Positions 36,739 to 45,451 of a stretch of 57,054 bases of DNA are shown here, in pieces. Both the position numbers and the translations under genes were made by a program. The stretch covers positions 1 to 57,054 of the forward strand of contig JARLJF010000183.1 of assembly GCA_031291335.1 (NCBI GenBank), in the 5' to 3' direction. The notes below the pieces were generated by a model. The model was not told where the DNA came from. It saw nothing but the letters and a program-made list of their open reading frames with translations, and did no database searches. The DNA comes from Pandoraea sp. (GTDB lineage Bacteria; Pseudomonadota; Gammaproteobacteria; Burkholderiales; Burkholderiaceae). Numbering within the stretch: the stretch's first letter is position 1; each line of letters begins with the position of its first letter.

Positions 36739-37185
36739 ATGAAACTCGACGTCAAGATCCTCGACGAACGCCTGCGTTCGCAACTGCCCGCCTACGCTAC
36801 GCCGGGCAGCGCCGGTCTCGATCTGCGGGCGTGCCTCGACGCGCCGCTGACCATCGCACCGGGCCAGACCGTGCTCGTGCCGACGGGCCTCGCGATCCAC
36901 CTGGCCGATTCGGGCTACGCCGCGCTGATCCTGCCGCGCTCCGGCCTGGGCCACAAGCACGGCATTGTGCTTGGCAATCTGGTCGGGCTGATCGACTCGG
37001 ATTATCAGGGTCAGTTGATGGTCTCGACCTGGAACCGTGGCAATGAGCCGTTTGTGCTGAACCCGTTCGAGCGTCTCGCGCAACTGGTGATCGTGCCGGT
37101 CGTGCAAGCCGAATTCAATCTGGTGGACGAATTTCCCGAGAGCGATCGCGGTGCCGGTGGCTTCGGCAGCACGGGCAAGCACTGA
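36739..37185 (+). CDS. dut: Deoxyuridine 5-prime-triphosphate nucleotidohydrolase (dUTPase)
   Basis: This 148-residue enzyme hydrolyses dUTP and keeps uracil out of DNA. All five dUTPase motifs are visible: [38 protein letters not shown] and the glycine-rich C-terminal [10 protein letters not shown]. It is followed by a terminator shared with the convergent clpA. Confidence 0.97.
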   Translation: MKLDVKILDERLRSQLPAYATPGSAGLDLRACLDAPLTIAPGQTVLVPTGLAIHLADSGYAALILPRSGLGHKHGIVLGNLVGLIDSDYQGQLMVSTWNRGNEPFVLNPFERLAQLVIVPVVQAEFNLVDEFPESDRGAGGFGSTGKH

Positions 37186-37231
37186 CGTCTCGCCGTCGCA
37201 TCGTCGCATCGACGCGCAACGTCCCAAAAGA

Positions 37232-37259
37232 AAAGCGCCGCATGAAGCGGCGCTTTTTT
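37232..37259. terminator. Bidirectional terminator between dut and clpA
   Basis: A perfect 10-bp stem (37232-37241 with 37247-37256) has a T run on the right and an A-rich left flank that reads as TTTTCTTTT on the minus strand. Confidence 0.92.
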
Positions 37260-37282
37260 ATTGCTGCGAGATGCGTTGGCGA

Positions 37283-39580
37283 TTACTCGACTTCGGCAGC
37301 TTCCGGCTGTGAACGGGTGTTGCCGTCTTCGGGGAAGGACAGTTGCACCTGATCGTGCTCGTCCAGATCGACGGTGACACGGCCACCGCTGGTCAGACGC
37401 CCGAACAGAAGCTCGTCGGCCAGTGCACGACGGATCGTGTCCTGGATCAGACGCTGCATCGGACGCGCACCCATGAGCGGATCGAAGCCCTTCTTCGAGA
37501 GATAGGTCCGAAGCTTGTCGGTGAAGACCACTTCGACCTTCTTCTCATGCAACTGATCTTCCAGTTGGATAAGGAACTTGTCGACCACGCGCAGGATGAT
37601 CTGCTCGTCGAGCGGCCTGAAGCTGATGATCGAGTCCAGACGATTACGGAACTCCGGCGTGAACATGCGCTTGATGTCGGCCATTTCATCGCCGGCCTGA
37701 CGCTCGTTCGTAAAGCCAATGCTCGCGCGGTTGATCGTCTCGGCGCCCGCGTTGGTCGTCATGATGATGATGACGTTGCGGAAATCTGCCTTGCGACCGT
37801 TGTTGTCCGTCAGCGTGCCGTGGTCCATCACCTGAAGCAACACGTTGAAGATGTCCGGATGCGCCTTCTCGATTTCGTCGAGCAACAGCACGCAATGCGG
37901 CTTCTTCGTGATGGCCTCGGTCAGCAACCCGCCTTGATCGAAACCGACATAGCCCGGCGGCGCGCCAATCAGACGGCTCACCGCGTGACGTTCCATGTAC
38001 TCCGACATGTCGAAGCGAATCAGCTCGATGCCCAGCGTGAACGCGAGTTGCTTGGCGACTTCGGTCTTGCCGACGCCCGTCGGGCCCGAGAACAGGAACG
38101 CGCCGATCGGCTTGTCCGTCTTGCCCAGCCCGGCACGCGACATCTTGATCGCCGCAGCCAGCGCGTCGATGGCCGGGTCCTGCCCGAACACCACGCTCTT
38201 GAGGTCACGATCGAGCGTCTGAAGCTTGCCGCGGTCATCCGCCGATACGCTCTGCGCCGGAATACGCGCAATTTTCGAGACGATCTCTTCGATCTCACCC
38301 TTGCCGATCGTCTTCTTCTGCTTGGACTTCGGCAGAATGCGCTGCGCAGCACCGGCTTCGTCGATCACGTCGATCGCCTTGTCAGGCAGGTGGCGATCCG
38401 TGATGAACTTGGCCGACAGCTCAGCCGCCGCCGAAAGTGCGCTCGACGAGTACTTCACGCCGTGGTGCTCTTCGAAACGTGACTTCAGTCCGCGCAGGAT
38501 CTGAACCGTCTGCTCGACGGTCGGCTCGTTCACGTCGATCTTCTGGAAACGACGCGACAGGGCCGCATCCTTTTCGAAGATGCCGCGGTACTCGGTGAAG
38601 GTCGTGGCCCCAATGCACTTGAGCTGCCCCGACGACAACGCCGGCTTGAGCAGGTTCGATGCATCGAGCGTGCCGCCCGACGCGGCGCCTGCGCCAATCA
38701 GCGTGTGAATTTCGTCGATGAACAGGATCGCATTGTTGCGCTCCTTGAGTTCCTTGAGCACCGCCTTCAGGCGCTGCTCGAAGTCACCGCGATACTTCGT
38801 GCCGGCGAGCAACGCGCCCATATCCAGCGAGTAGACCGTGGCGTCCTGCAGAATTTCCGGCACTTCACCGCGCGTGACGCGCCAGGCGAGTCCTTCTGCG
38901 ATGGCGGTCTTGCCCACCCCGGCTTCGCCGACGAGCAGCGGATTGTTCTTGCGACGGCGGCACAGCACCTGCACCACGCGCTCGACTTCCGGTTCGCGTC
39001 CGATGAGCGGATCGATCTTGCCGTCACGCGCCATCTGGTTGAGGTTCTGGGTGTACTGCGCGAGCGGGCTTTCCTTGGTGTTGGCGCCCTCTTCACCCTC
39101 GACACTTCCCTCGCCCGTCTTGGCCGATTCGCCGGCCGCACCGGTCTTGGTAATGCCGTGGGAGATGAAATTGACGACGTCCAGACGCGTCACGCCCTGC
39201 TGTTGCAGGTAGTAGACGGCATGGGAGTCTTTTTCACCGAAGATCGCGACCAGCACGTTCGCACCCGTCACTTCCTTCTTGCCATTGGAAGTGGACTGTA
39301 CGTGCATGATGGCGCGTTGAATCACACGCTGGAAACCCAGCGTGGGCTGTGTGTCGACCTCGTCGCTACCTGGCACCGTCGGCGTATTGTCGGCGATGAA
39401 GTTGCGCAGGTTCTGCCGCAAATCGTCGAGATTTGCTGCGCAGGCGCGCAACACTTCGGCAGCGGTCGGGTTATCCAAAAGAGCGAGCAACAGGTGCTCG
39501 ACCGTAATGAATTCGTGTCGTGCCTGGCGCGCTTCCATAAACGCCATGTGCAGGCTGACTTCCAATTCCTGGGCAATCAT
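37283..39580 (-). CDS. clpA: ATP-dependent Clp protease ATPase subunit ClpA
   Basis: This 765-residue AAA+ unfoldase feeds substrates to ClpP. It has the Clp N-domain repeats (residues 1-140), a first AAA module with Walker A GEAGVGKT and LLVGEAG, and a second with GPTGVGKT and [12 protein letters not shown]. The ClpP-binding loop is not obvious from sequence. ATG 39580 overlaps the clpS stop (ATGA); an upstream in-frame start would sit inside clpS. The C-terminus is Glu-rich. Confidence 0.97.
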   Translation of the reverse strand: MIAQELEVSLHMAFMEARQARHEFITVEHLLLALLDNPTAAEVLRACAANLDDLRQNLRNFIADNTPTVPGSDEVDTQPTLGFQRVIQRAIMHVQSTSNGKKEVTGANVLVAIFGEKDSHAVYYLQQQGVTRLDVVNFISHGITKTGAAGESAKTGEGSVEGEEGANTKESPLAQYTQNLNQMARDGKIDPLIGREPEVERVVQVLCRRRKNNPLLVGEAGVGKTAIAEGLAWRVTRGEVPEILQDATVYSLDMGALLAGTKYRGDFEQRLKAVLKELKERNNAILFIDEIHTLIGAGAASGGTLDASNLLKPALSSGQLKCIGATTFTEYRGIFEKDAALSRRFQKIDVNEPTVEQTVQILRGLKSRFEEHHGVKYSSSALSAAAELSAKFITDRHLPDKAIDVIDEAGAAQRILPKSKQKKTIGKGEIEEIVSKIARIPAQSVSADDRGKLQTLDRDLKSVVFGQDPAIDALAAAIKMSRAGLGKTDKPIGAFLFSGPTGVGKTEVAKQLAFTLGIELIRFDMSEYMERHAVSRLIGAPPGYVGFDQGGLLTEAITKKPHCVLLLDEIEKAHPDIFNVLLQVMDHGTLTDNNGRKADFRNVIIIMTTNAGAETINRASIGFTNERQAGDEMADIKRMFTPEFRNRLDSIISFRPLDEQIILRVVDKFLIQLEDQLHEKKVEVVFTDKLRTYLSKKGFDPLMGARPMQRLIQDTIRRALADELLFGRLTSGGRVTVDLDEHDQVQLSFPEDGNTRSQPEAAEVE

Positions 39581-39891
39581 GCTTCCTCCATCACGCACTG
39601 CAGCGGGTGCCCGGACTGCCTTGCATGGCTAACAACTTGCTCAACTTTGGTCGCCGCGACGTCGCGCGTAAAGACCCCACAAACTCCCCTGCCCTCACGG
39701 TGGACCTTGAGCATGATCTGCGTAGCAGACTCCCGGTCCTTATTAAAATATTCCTGAATGACCATCACCACGAACTCCATCGGGGTGAAATCGTCGTTCA
39801 ACAGTACCACCTTGTACATCGATGGCGGCTTGAGCTGTTGCTCTTGCCGCTCCTGTACGGTGTCGTCATGCGTTGTCGGTAAGGTTGCCAT
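39577..39891 (-). CDS. clpS: ATP-dependent Clp protease adaptor ClpS
   Basis: This 104-residue N-end-rule adaptor binds the ClpA N-domain. It has a flexible N-terminus and the ClpS core [17 protein letters not shown] with the N-degron pocket, then AHRE-like [16 protein letters not shown]. It is co-translated with clpA by a four-base overlap. An inverted repeat lies about 200 bp upstream in the region shared with the cold-shock gene. Confidence 0.96.
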   Translation of the reverse strand: MATLPTTHDDTVQERQEQQLKPPSMYKVVLLNDDFTPMEFVVMVIQEYFNKDRESATQIMLKVHREGRGVCGVFTRDVAATKVEQVVSHARQSGHPLQCVMEEA

Positions 39892-40090
39892 ACGTGGATT
39901 CTAAACAACTCCCGGGTGCAGGAAGCAATCGGAGCCCCTATTGCCGCCTGCCGTCCGGTAGTCCACCGGAATGCCAACACTCGTCGATTAGCGCGCGCGT
40001 TGTCCAGCAAGGCGCCGCAGCCCCGACCATCGGGGGTGCCACACCCATATGAGTCAGCTTAACCCAAATTTCAAGAGCGTGTCTCTGCAC

Positions 40091-40116
40091 CCCTTATACC
40101 CTCCGAGATATAAGGG
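40091..40116. promoter_or_regulatory. Inverted repeat between clpS and the cold-shock gene
   Basis: CCCTTATA (40091-40098) and TATAAGGG (40109-40116) form a perfect 8-bp inverted repeat with a 10-bp spacer. It lies between divergently transcribed clpS and the cold-shock gene, so it may be an operator for either. The regulator is unknown. Confidence 0.45.
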
Positions 40117-40157
40117 TAAAACCTGATCGAACACAAGTTCTATCGTTGAAAAAGGGC

Positions 40158-40187
40158 TTGACACTATTGGTCATTACCGAAAACAAT
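40158..40187 (+). promoter_or_regulatory. Promoter of the cold-shock gene
   Basis: A perfect TTGACA (40158-40163) is followed by an 18-bp spacer and AACAAT (40182-40187). The predicted start near 40194 gives an untranslated leader of about 140 nt, which is typical of cold-shock genes. Confidence 0.55.
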
Positions 40188-40250
40188 CATCGTGGCGCTT
40201 TTCCTCTATAAGTGTTTTAAAAGAAAAGATGCCTGGGTGAGCCTAAGAAG

Positions 40251-40274
40251 CCGCCGCCAGCCGGCGGGTTTTTC
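40251..40274 (+). terminator. Terminator-like hairpin inside the cold-shock leader
   Basis: A 6-bp GC stem (CCGCCG at 40251-40256 with CGGCGG at 40262-40267) and 5-nt loop is followed by GTTTTT. It lies 60 bp before the cold-shock start and could act as a temperature-sensitive terminator or structure. Confidence 0.4.
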
Positions 40275-40332
40275 AGATGTGCTCGTTGTTGCGGTGATAT
40301 GTAGTAGTCGTAATTGTTTAGGGGAAGTTTGT

Positions 40333-40539
40333 ATGGCAACCGGTACGGTCAAATGGTTTAACGACGCCAAGGGTTTTGGTTTCATCACGCCGGATGAGGG
40401 TGGCGAAGATCTGTTCGCTCACTTCTCGGCAATCCAGATGAACGGCTTCAAGACCCTCAAGGAAGGTCAAAAGGTGCAGTTCGATGTCGTACAAGGCCCG
40501 AAGGGCAAGCAGGCTTCGAACATCCAGGCTCCTGCCTGA
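40333..40539 (+). CDS. Cold-shock protein (CspA family)
   Basis: This 68-residue single cold-shock domain binds single-stranded RNA and DNA. RNP1 (KGFGFI) and RNP2 (DLFAHFS) are exact. AGGGGA lies before ATG 40333. An in-frame GTG at 40192 would add 47 residues with no resemblance to the family and begins at about the predicted transcript start, so I reject it. Confidence 0.97.
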   Translation: MATGTVKWFNDAKGFGFITPDEGGEDLFAHFSAIQMNGFKTLKEGQKVQFDVVQGPKGKQASNIQAPA

Positions 40540-40563
40540 GGCAACACCTTTTCGACGCATTGG

Positions 40564-40588
40564 AAACCCGGCTTCGGCCGGGTTTTTT
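40564..40588 (+). terminator. Terminator of the cold-shock gene
   Basis: A perfect 9-bp stem (40564-40572 with 40577-40585) is capped by a TTCG tetraloop closed by C-G and followed by T. Confidence 0.95.
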
Positions 40589-41109
40589 ATTGCGCCGCAA
40601 CAATATGCGCACCATAGTGAAACATTTTGGATCCGTTTTTGAATGCAAAACGTAGCGCAACTTTCCACTCCGCGCTGGAAACTTCCCGGAATTTAACTGC
40701 GTTTAATCCCTTATAAAGTTTCATCAATCGCAATATTCCACTCCGTTATTAAAATAACGCCTGTCACTCCTGCGTTGCGGAAACCAATTACGCAATTACC
40801 TGAATTGACTAAGTATTCCTACGCAGTCATCCAGTCGACCATCATCCCCAAGTCAGACGCCGTGCATCCGGGAAAAATAAGCTTTTAACCAATCCGAAAG
40901 CAAACCCGGCGGGTCAGGCACGCGTCAAAATAAATCACTTGTTTTACGAATGACACAAATGCTCCAACCGATCCTGGCGCCCTTGGGGCGACGGGCCGGT
41001 GCACGGCAGGCCAGCGTCCTGACGTAGAAATGCGACGGGCCGCCCGTAGGCAGCCCGTTTGGAAACTTTCCCCTAATGTGGGAAGGCAAGAAGGATAGCG
41101 GCGAGTACC
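40589..41109. other. Gene-free region between the cold-shock gene and the Rieske operon
   Basis: These 520 bp hold no supported gene. The left half is A+T-rich and contains a short palindrome (GTTATT, AA, AATAAC at 40745-40758). Near the right end ACGGGC and GCCCGT (41035-41047) could form a hairpin after the ferredoxin gene, but no T run follows. Confidence 0.5.
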
Positions 41110-41424
41110 TCAGCCCAGATCGACGTAGACCTTGTCGGCCTCGATACGAATCGGATAGGTTCTCACGGCTTCGGTGAGCGGTGCGCACATGGCGGCGCCG
41201 GTTCGCACATCGAACTTGCCCTGATGCAGCGGACACTCGATCTCGTGCCCTTCCAGAAAACCGTCGCACAGGCGCGCGTTGCCGTGAGTGCACACGTTAT
41301 CGGTTGCAAACACCTCGCCGTCAACGCCGTACAAGGCGATGTCCCGCCCCGCCACGACCAGACCGACGACATCGTCCTCGGGAATCGCGTCGCGCGACGC
41401 CACCTCAATCCAGTTACCGCTCAT
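41110..41424 (-). CDS. nagAb: Rieske [2Fe-2S] ferredoxin of a ring-hydroxylating oxygenase
   Basis: This 104-residue electron carrier has a Rieske site, Cys45-x-His47 and Cys64-x-x-His67. Its length and sequence fit the ferredoxins of the naphthalene/salicylate hydroxylase group. It passes electrons from the reductase to the oxygenase. It is the last gene of the four-gene unit, 13 bp after the beta subunit gene, and shares the NagAa-G-H-Ab order. The precise partner is inferred from context. Confidence 0.85.
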   Translation of the reverse strand: MSGNWIEVASRDAIPEDDVVGLVVAGRDIALYGVDGEVFATDNVCTHGNARLCDGFLEGHEIECPLHQGKFDVRTGAAMCAPLTEAVRTYPIRIEADKVYVDLG

Positions 41425-41437
41425 GATTTGCCTCGCT

Positions 41438-41911
41438 TCAGATCGGGTAGATCAGCGAGTTGGGAATCATCTCGCTGTCGAAAATGCATTGGCGCGACGC
41501 GAACTTCCATCCGTCGGCCGTTTGTTTCACGATGTCGAGATAGCGCCCGACCGACAGAATGTCGGTGAGCTGATCCGGCTTCGTGCGAAATACCGCGTAG
41601 TTGGCTTCGACGTGCAGCGTGTCGCCGTCGAGTTGCCGGATGGCCGGCAATCCGATCACGTGTCGCTGGTAGTACGGGTCGTGAAACAGTGTGTCGCGAA
41701 TTCCGTAGATGCGGTCGCGCAGCATGCCCTTGCTCTCGAACGACAGCGTGGCCAGCGGCAACCCCATCTCGAAGTTCTCACGCGGCTGAATGCGATAGAC
41801 GCAATCGTCCAGAAAGAAGTCGGGCCAGGCGTCCCATTGTTGCGTGTCGAGCGCCGCCGCATAGGCGGCATTGAGTTCGATCACGGCTTGAAACGTTGCA
41901 AAATCCACCAT
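41438..41911 (-). CDS. nagH: Ring-hydroxylating oxygenase small (beta) subunit, NagH-like
   Basis: This 157-residue protein has the NTF2-like fold of aromatic oxygenase beta subunits (for example [20 protein letters not shown]). It supports the alpha subunit structure and does not carry the active site. It starts 12 bp after the alpha gene. It is assigned to the salicylate 5-hydroxylase type because of its position and partner. Confidence 0.83.
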   Translation of the reverse strand: MVDFATFQAVIELNAAYAAALDTQQWDAWPDFFLDDCVYRIQPRENFEMGLPLATLSFESKGMLRDRIYGIRDTLFHDPYYQRHVIGLPAIRQLDGDTLHVEANYAVFRTKPDQLTDILSVGRYLDIVKQTADGWKFASRQCIFDSEMIPNSLIYPI

Positions 41912-41923
41912 CGTGTCGCCTCC

Positions 41924-43210
41924 TCAAACGCCCATGACGCGGCGCCAATAGGCGTACATGCCGCGAATCAAGGTTTCCGTCACCATATGCTCGGTGTTCT
42001 CCACGCCAGTGCCGCCCAACTCGGCGATCACGCGGTGCCAGGGCTTCTGCGTGAAGCCCTCTTGCGAGCACTCGATGGCCTCGCCGTCGTCGGCCGACAC
42101 GAAGCCCGCCGGGCCGAACAGATTGGCCTGACGCAAGCGGCGCTGCGTCATCTCTTCGGTATCGTCTTCGAAGCCGAAATGCGTCCAGACGAAGTCGAAC
42201 GAATCAGGCCCGCGTGGCTGGATGTGACGCGTCGACACGGAGTTGACCTGCTGTTGCAGGATCACGCTGGGGAACAGCGTCATGAGTACCGCCGTCGGCC
42301 CCTTCCACCAGTCTTCCTGCACGATGTCGAGAAAGCGCATGTCATTGAGCGACATCGATTCCTTGAAGCTCGACACCCCCGACGTCACCTCGCCGCCACC
42401 GCCCTGTCCGCGCGTTGAAATCATTGCCGCATGACGCCCGTGCTCATCCATCACCAGACGGGATTTGTTATCGGCACGCCATAACCCGAACGTGACAAAC
42501 CACGTGTGCAGCAGTCCGGGGTGATACGGGTCCTTGATGTTCTCCTGCATCAGCTTCCAGTTCCCTGGAATGCGCTGCTTGTTGTAGCCGAGGAGTTTGA
42601 GCTTTCGACCGTCGAAGAGGCGATCGAAATACGCGCAGATGTCCGGCCCGAGAAAATCTTCGAGCGATTCAATGTCGTGATCGAACGACGCAAAGATCAC
42701 ACCGCCGCGCGTGGCGACCTTCAGCTTGGTGAGACCGTGATCTTCCGGCCTGAAGTCCTTCGGCATACCGCCATTGACCTTGCCGTCCTGCTTCACACCG
42801 CGCCGGAAAGGCACGCCTTGCAGATTGCCCTTCAGGTCGTAGTTCCACTGGTGATACGGGCAGTGAAAGTCCGTACGGTTGCCGCGCTTTTCGCGGCAGA
42901 ACTTCATGCCGCGATGGGCACACACGTTCTCGACGACGTTGACTTCGCCCGACGCATCTCTCGTCACGATCACGGAGCGCTCGCCGATCGCCGTGCGCTT
43001 GAAATCGCCCGGATTCGGCACCTCGGCTTCCAGCCCGACGTAGTTCCAGTGGTGGCGATAGAAGCACGCGTCCAACTCACGGCGATACAGTTGTTCGTCG
43101 GTGTAGACGCGAAATGGAATGCGGCTCGAGCCCTCGGTGGGCCAGAGGTCCGAGGGCTGAGCGCCGGTGGACTGCGCCGGGTCCGGCCCGGTCTGCGGTG
43201 TTGTACTCAC
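41924..43210 (-). CDS. nagG: Rieske oxygenase large (alpha) subunit, NagG-type salicylate 5-hydroxylase
   Basis: This 428-residue catalytic subunit has a Rieske site at Cys97-x-His99 and Cys117-x-x-His120 and the mononuclear iron ligands Asp227, His230 and His235 (DPYHPGLLHTW). My reading is that it closely resembles NagG of the Ralstonia U2 salicylate 5-hydroxylase (KQDGKVNGGMPKDF, FVWTHFGFEDD, FGPAGFVSADDGE). That enzyme converts salicylate to gentisate. No gentisate dioxygenase is in the window, so the product must be used elsewhere or the substrate differs. Confidence 0.85.
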   Translation of the reverse strand: MSTTPQTGPDPAQSTGAQPSDLWPTEGSSRIPFRVYTDEQLYRRELDACFYRHHWNYVGLEAEVPNPGDFKRTAIGERSVIVTRDASGEVNVVENVCAHRGMKFCREKRGNRTDFHCPYHQWNYDLKGNLQGVPFRRGVKQDGKVNGGMPKDFRPEDHGLTKLKVATRGGVIFASFDHDIESLEDFLGPDICAYFDRLFDGRKLKLLGYNKQRIPGNWKLMQENIKDPYHPGLLHTWFVTFGLWRADNKSRLVMDEHGRHAAMISTRGQGGGGEVTSGVSSFKESMSLNDMRFLDIVQEDWWKGPTAVLMTLFPSVILQQQVNSVSTRHIQPRGPDSFDFVWTHFGFEDDTEEMTQRRLRQANLFGPAGFVSADDGEAIECSQEGFTQKPWHRVIAELGGTGVENTEHMVTETLIRGMYAYWRRVMGV

Positions 43211-43302
43211 GATCGTCTCCTGAGGGGGGATGCGGGGAATGCAGGCAATGCAAACGAACGGGGAAGCACGGTCGGACGGGAGGTGTCCTGCCCGTCATGC
43301 CG

Positions 43303-44316
43303 TCATGCCGCCTTGGCGTAAAACGCGTCGGCATAGATATGCGCGCCATCGATGCCGCGCTCGCGCAGCAGCCGGGTGGCGGCGTCGACCATGGGCGGTG
43401 CGCCGCAGAGATATGCACGCCAGCCGGCAAGCGCATCAGGGGCCGCATAGTCAGCGGCAATCGCTTCGGTGACGTGACCGAGACGGAACGCCTGATCCGC
43501 CTGCCCTGGGGCATCGGTCGTTGTTACGACGTGCAGACGAATGGCGTCGTGGCGCGACGCCAAATCGCGCAGCCACGCGAGGCCATACACGTCGGCCGGA
43601 GAACGCGCGCCCAGATAGATCTCGATGGGGTTGTGCATGCCACGCGCGAGCGCGCCGCGCACGATCGACAGCACCGGTGCCAGCCCGGTCCCCCCCGCCA
43701 CGCAGAGCATCGGTCCGTCGTGGCGCGTGCGCAGATACGACGTGCCGAGCGGCCCCGACACCCGCACGGCATCCCCAACCTTGAGCTGTTCGTCGACGTA
43801 GCCGGTCACGGCGCCGCCGGGCACCCGGCGAATGTGGAATTCGAGCGTGTCGTCGGCGTCCAGTCCCGCCATCGAATACGGCCGGACGTGCGCAGGCGTG
43901 AATTGCAGCGTGGCGTACTGGCCGGGCGAAAAGCTGAGCGGCTTCGCGGGCTTGAGCACCAGACGCTTGATATCGTGCGTGAGCGGCTCGATGGCGAGCA
44001 CCGTCGCCTTGAGGATCTTCGCGGGATGCACGACCACTTCGTCGACTTCCGGCAATTCGATTTCGCAGTCGCCCTGCACCGTGGACTGACACGCGAGCAC
44101 GTATCGCGCGGGGTCTGCACTGTCGTCGTGATGGCGATACTCGACGCCATCGGCTTCCTGCACGTCCCCCGAAATCACGCGGCAGCGGCAAGTGCCGCAA
44201 CGCCCCGACAAGCAACTGTACGAAATCGGGATCTGGCGATCGGTAAGCGCTTTCAGCAGGTTGTCGCCCGGCGCGATATCGAGGCGCTCGCCGAGTGGCC
44301 GCACGTGAACTTGCAT
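43303..44316 (-). CDS. nagAa: Ferredoxin-NAD(P)H reductase of the Rieske oxygenase, NagAa-like
   Basis: This 337-residue reductase has an N-terminal plant-type [2Fe-2S] domain with Cys35, Cys40, Cys43 and Cys76, a flavin domain (RPYSMAG) and an NAD domain (CVAGGTGLAPVLSI). ATG 44316 has GGAG on its strand; the frame is open to 44409 but that part overlaps the promoter region. It is the first gene of the operon, 92 bp before the alpha gene. It faces a NahR/NagR-like regulator across a region with two inverted repeats. Confidence 0.86.
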   Translation of the reverse strand: MQVHVRPLGERLDIAPGDNLLKALTDRQIPISYSCLSGRCGTCRCRVISGDVQEADGVEYRHHDDSADPARYVLACQSTVQGDCEIELPEVDEVVVHPAKILKATVLAIEPLTHDIKRLVLKPAKPLSFSPGQYATLQFTPAHVRPYSMAGLDADDTLEFHIRRVPGGAVTGYVDEQLKVGDAVRVSGPLGTSYLRTRHDGPMLCVAGGTGLAPVLSIVRGALARGMHNPIEIYLGARSPADVYGLAWLRDLASRHDAIRLHVVTTTDAPGQADQAFRLGHVTEAIAADYAAPDALAGWRAYLCGAPPMVDAATRLLRERGIDGAHIYADAFYAKAA

Positions 44317-44426
44317 GGGGATTGTCTCCGTTATTTCGGTCTCGTCGACCTCGTCGGCACCGTCAACACTTGCCGGGCACCGCATCTGGCGTTCAAACGC
44401 CGTTTGCAAGAAGCATCGCGCACCCC

Positions 44427-44460
44427 GCGATATAAACCAATAGAATCTCGTTTATATCGC
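44427..44460. promoter_or_regulatory. Perfect 11-bp inverted repeat in the divergent oxygenase/regulator region
   Basis: GCGATATAAAC (44427-44437) is repeated in inverted form at 44450-44460 with a 12-bp spacer. It lies between the reductase start (44316) and the regulator start (44506), and its TATAAA/TATAT parts may overlap promoters. It is a likely LysR-type operator or part of one. Confidence 0.6.
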
Positions 44461-44469
44461 CCATAGATT

Positions 44470-44485
44470 TCAGTGATTTCACTGA
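44470..44485. promoter_or_regulatory. Second palindrome in the divergent region
   Basis: TCAGTGA and TCACTGA (44470-44476 and 44479-44485) form a perfect inverted repeat with a 2-bp spacer, 20 bp before the regulator ATG. It includes TTCA and TGAT half-sites, which also occur in NahR-type sites, but the spacing is 10 not 6. Confidence 0.5.
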
Positions 44486-44505
44486 TCGTCGAGACACACC
44501 GCCCC

Positions 44506-45417
44506 ATGGATCTGCATTCCGTCGACCTGAATCTGCTCGTGGTCTTCCAGCATCTGTACAACGCGAGGCGCGTTTCCCGCGTGGCCGAGGCGCTTGGTGT
44601 TACGCAACCTGCGGTTAGCAATTCCCTCGCGCGTCTCCGCAAGTTGTTCAACGACGAGCTATTCGTCCGCACCTCGCGGGGCATGCTGCCAACGCCAATG
44701 GCCATCGAACTCGCCGAACCGGTGGCAGCGGCGCTGGATGCATTGCATGGTGTCTTCAACCGTCAGCTCGCTTTCGACCCGGCAACGAGCCGGCGCGCGT
44801 TTCAGATCGCCATGACGGATATCGGTGAGGTGCACTTCCTGCCGAAGCTCATGCATGCGCTCGGCGAGCAGGCGCCGGGCATTACGGTCAGCACGGTGCG
44901 CAATACGGCGGTCAATTTGCGGGAAGAGATGGCGGCGGGTCAGGTGGATCTTGCGGTGGGGCATCTGCCCGATCTCACGGCTGAGTTCTTTCAGCGACGC
45001 CTGTTCCGGCAGAAGTATGTGTGTATGTTCCGACCAGGGCATGCGCTCGACAAACCGAAGAAGTCACGCATGGCGCGTGAGGATTTCGAGCAGGCGGAAC
45101 AGGTGATGGTGATCGCCGCAGGAACCGGCCACGGACAGGTGGACGACTTCATGGCACGCGCCCACGTGCAACGCAACATCCGGCTGCGCGTACCGCATTT
45201 CGTCGCGCTTGCCGACATTCTGCACGCCACCGATCTCATTGCGACCGTGACCGAGAAGTTCGCCCAGCGCAGCGCACGGCACTTCGGCTTGCGTTACGTC
45301 GACCATCCGCTGGATTTGCCCGACGTGCAGATCAACCTGTTTTGGCACGCGCGTTATCACCAGGAGCCGGCGAGTCAGTGGATGCGTACGCTGCTCTTCG
45401 ATCTGTTTTCGGAGTGA
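44506..45417 (+). CDS. nagR: LysR-type regulator of the NahR/NagR group
   Basis: This 303-residue regulator opens MDLHSVDLNLLVVFQHLY and has the LysR helix-turn-helix (RVAEALGVTQPAVSNSLARL). It shares the effector-domain signatures VIAAGTGHGQVDDFMARA, VPHFVALADILHATDL and the ending FWHARYH...FDLF that I associate with NahR/NagR, activators that sense salicylate. I chose ATG 44506; ATG 44473 is in frame but less conserved. Divergent to the oxygenase operon. Confidence 0.86.
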   Translation: MDLHSVDLNLLVVFQHLYNARRVSRVAEALGVTQPAVSNSLARLRKLFNDELFVRTSRGMLPTPMAIELAEPVAAALDALHGVFNRQLAFDPATSRRAFQIAMTDIGEVHFLPKLMHALGEQAPGITVSTVRNTAVNLREEMAAGQVDLAVGHLPDLTAEFFQRRLFRQKYVCMFRPGHALDKPKKSRMAREDFEQAEQVMVIAAGTGHGQVDDFMARAHVQRNIRLRVPHFVALADILHATDLIATVTEKFAQRSARHFGLRYVDHPLDLPDVQINLFWHARYHQEPASQWMRTLLFDLFSE

Positions 45418-45451
45418 CGCTCGGAGTGAGCTTGGAATCGATGCGCGACGC

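Noticed and set aside
40192..40332. N-terminal extension of the cold-shock protein from a GTG
   Set aside because: The added residues are unrelated to cold-shock proteins, and the GTG lies at the predicted transcript start. ATG 40333 has a Shine-Dalgarno-like site.
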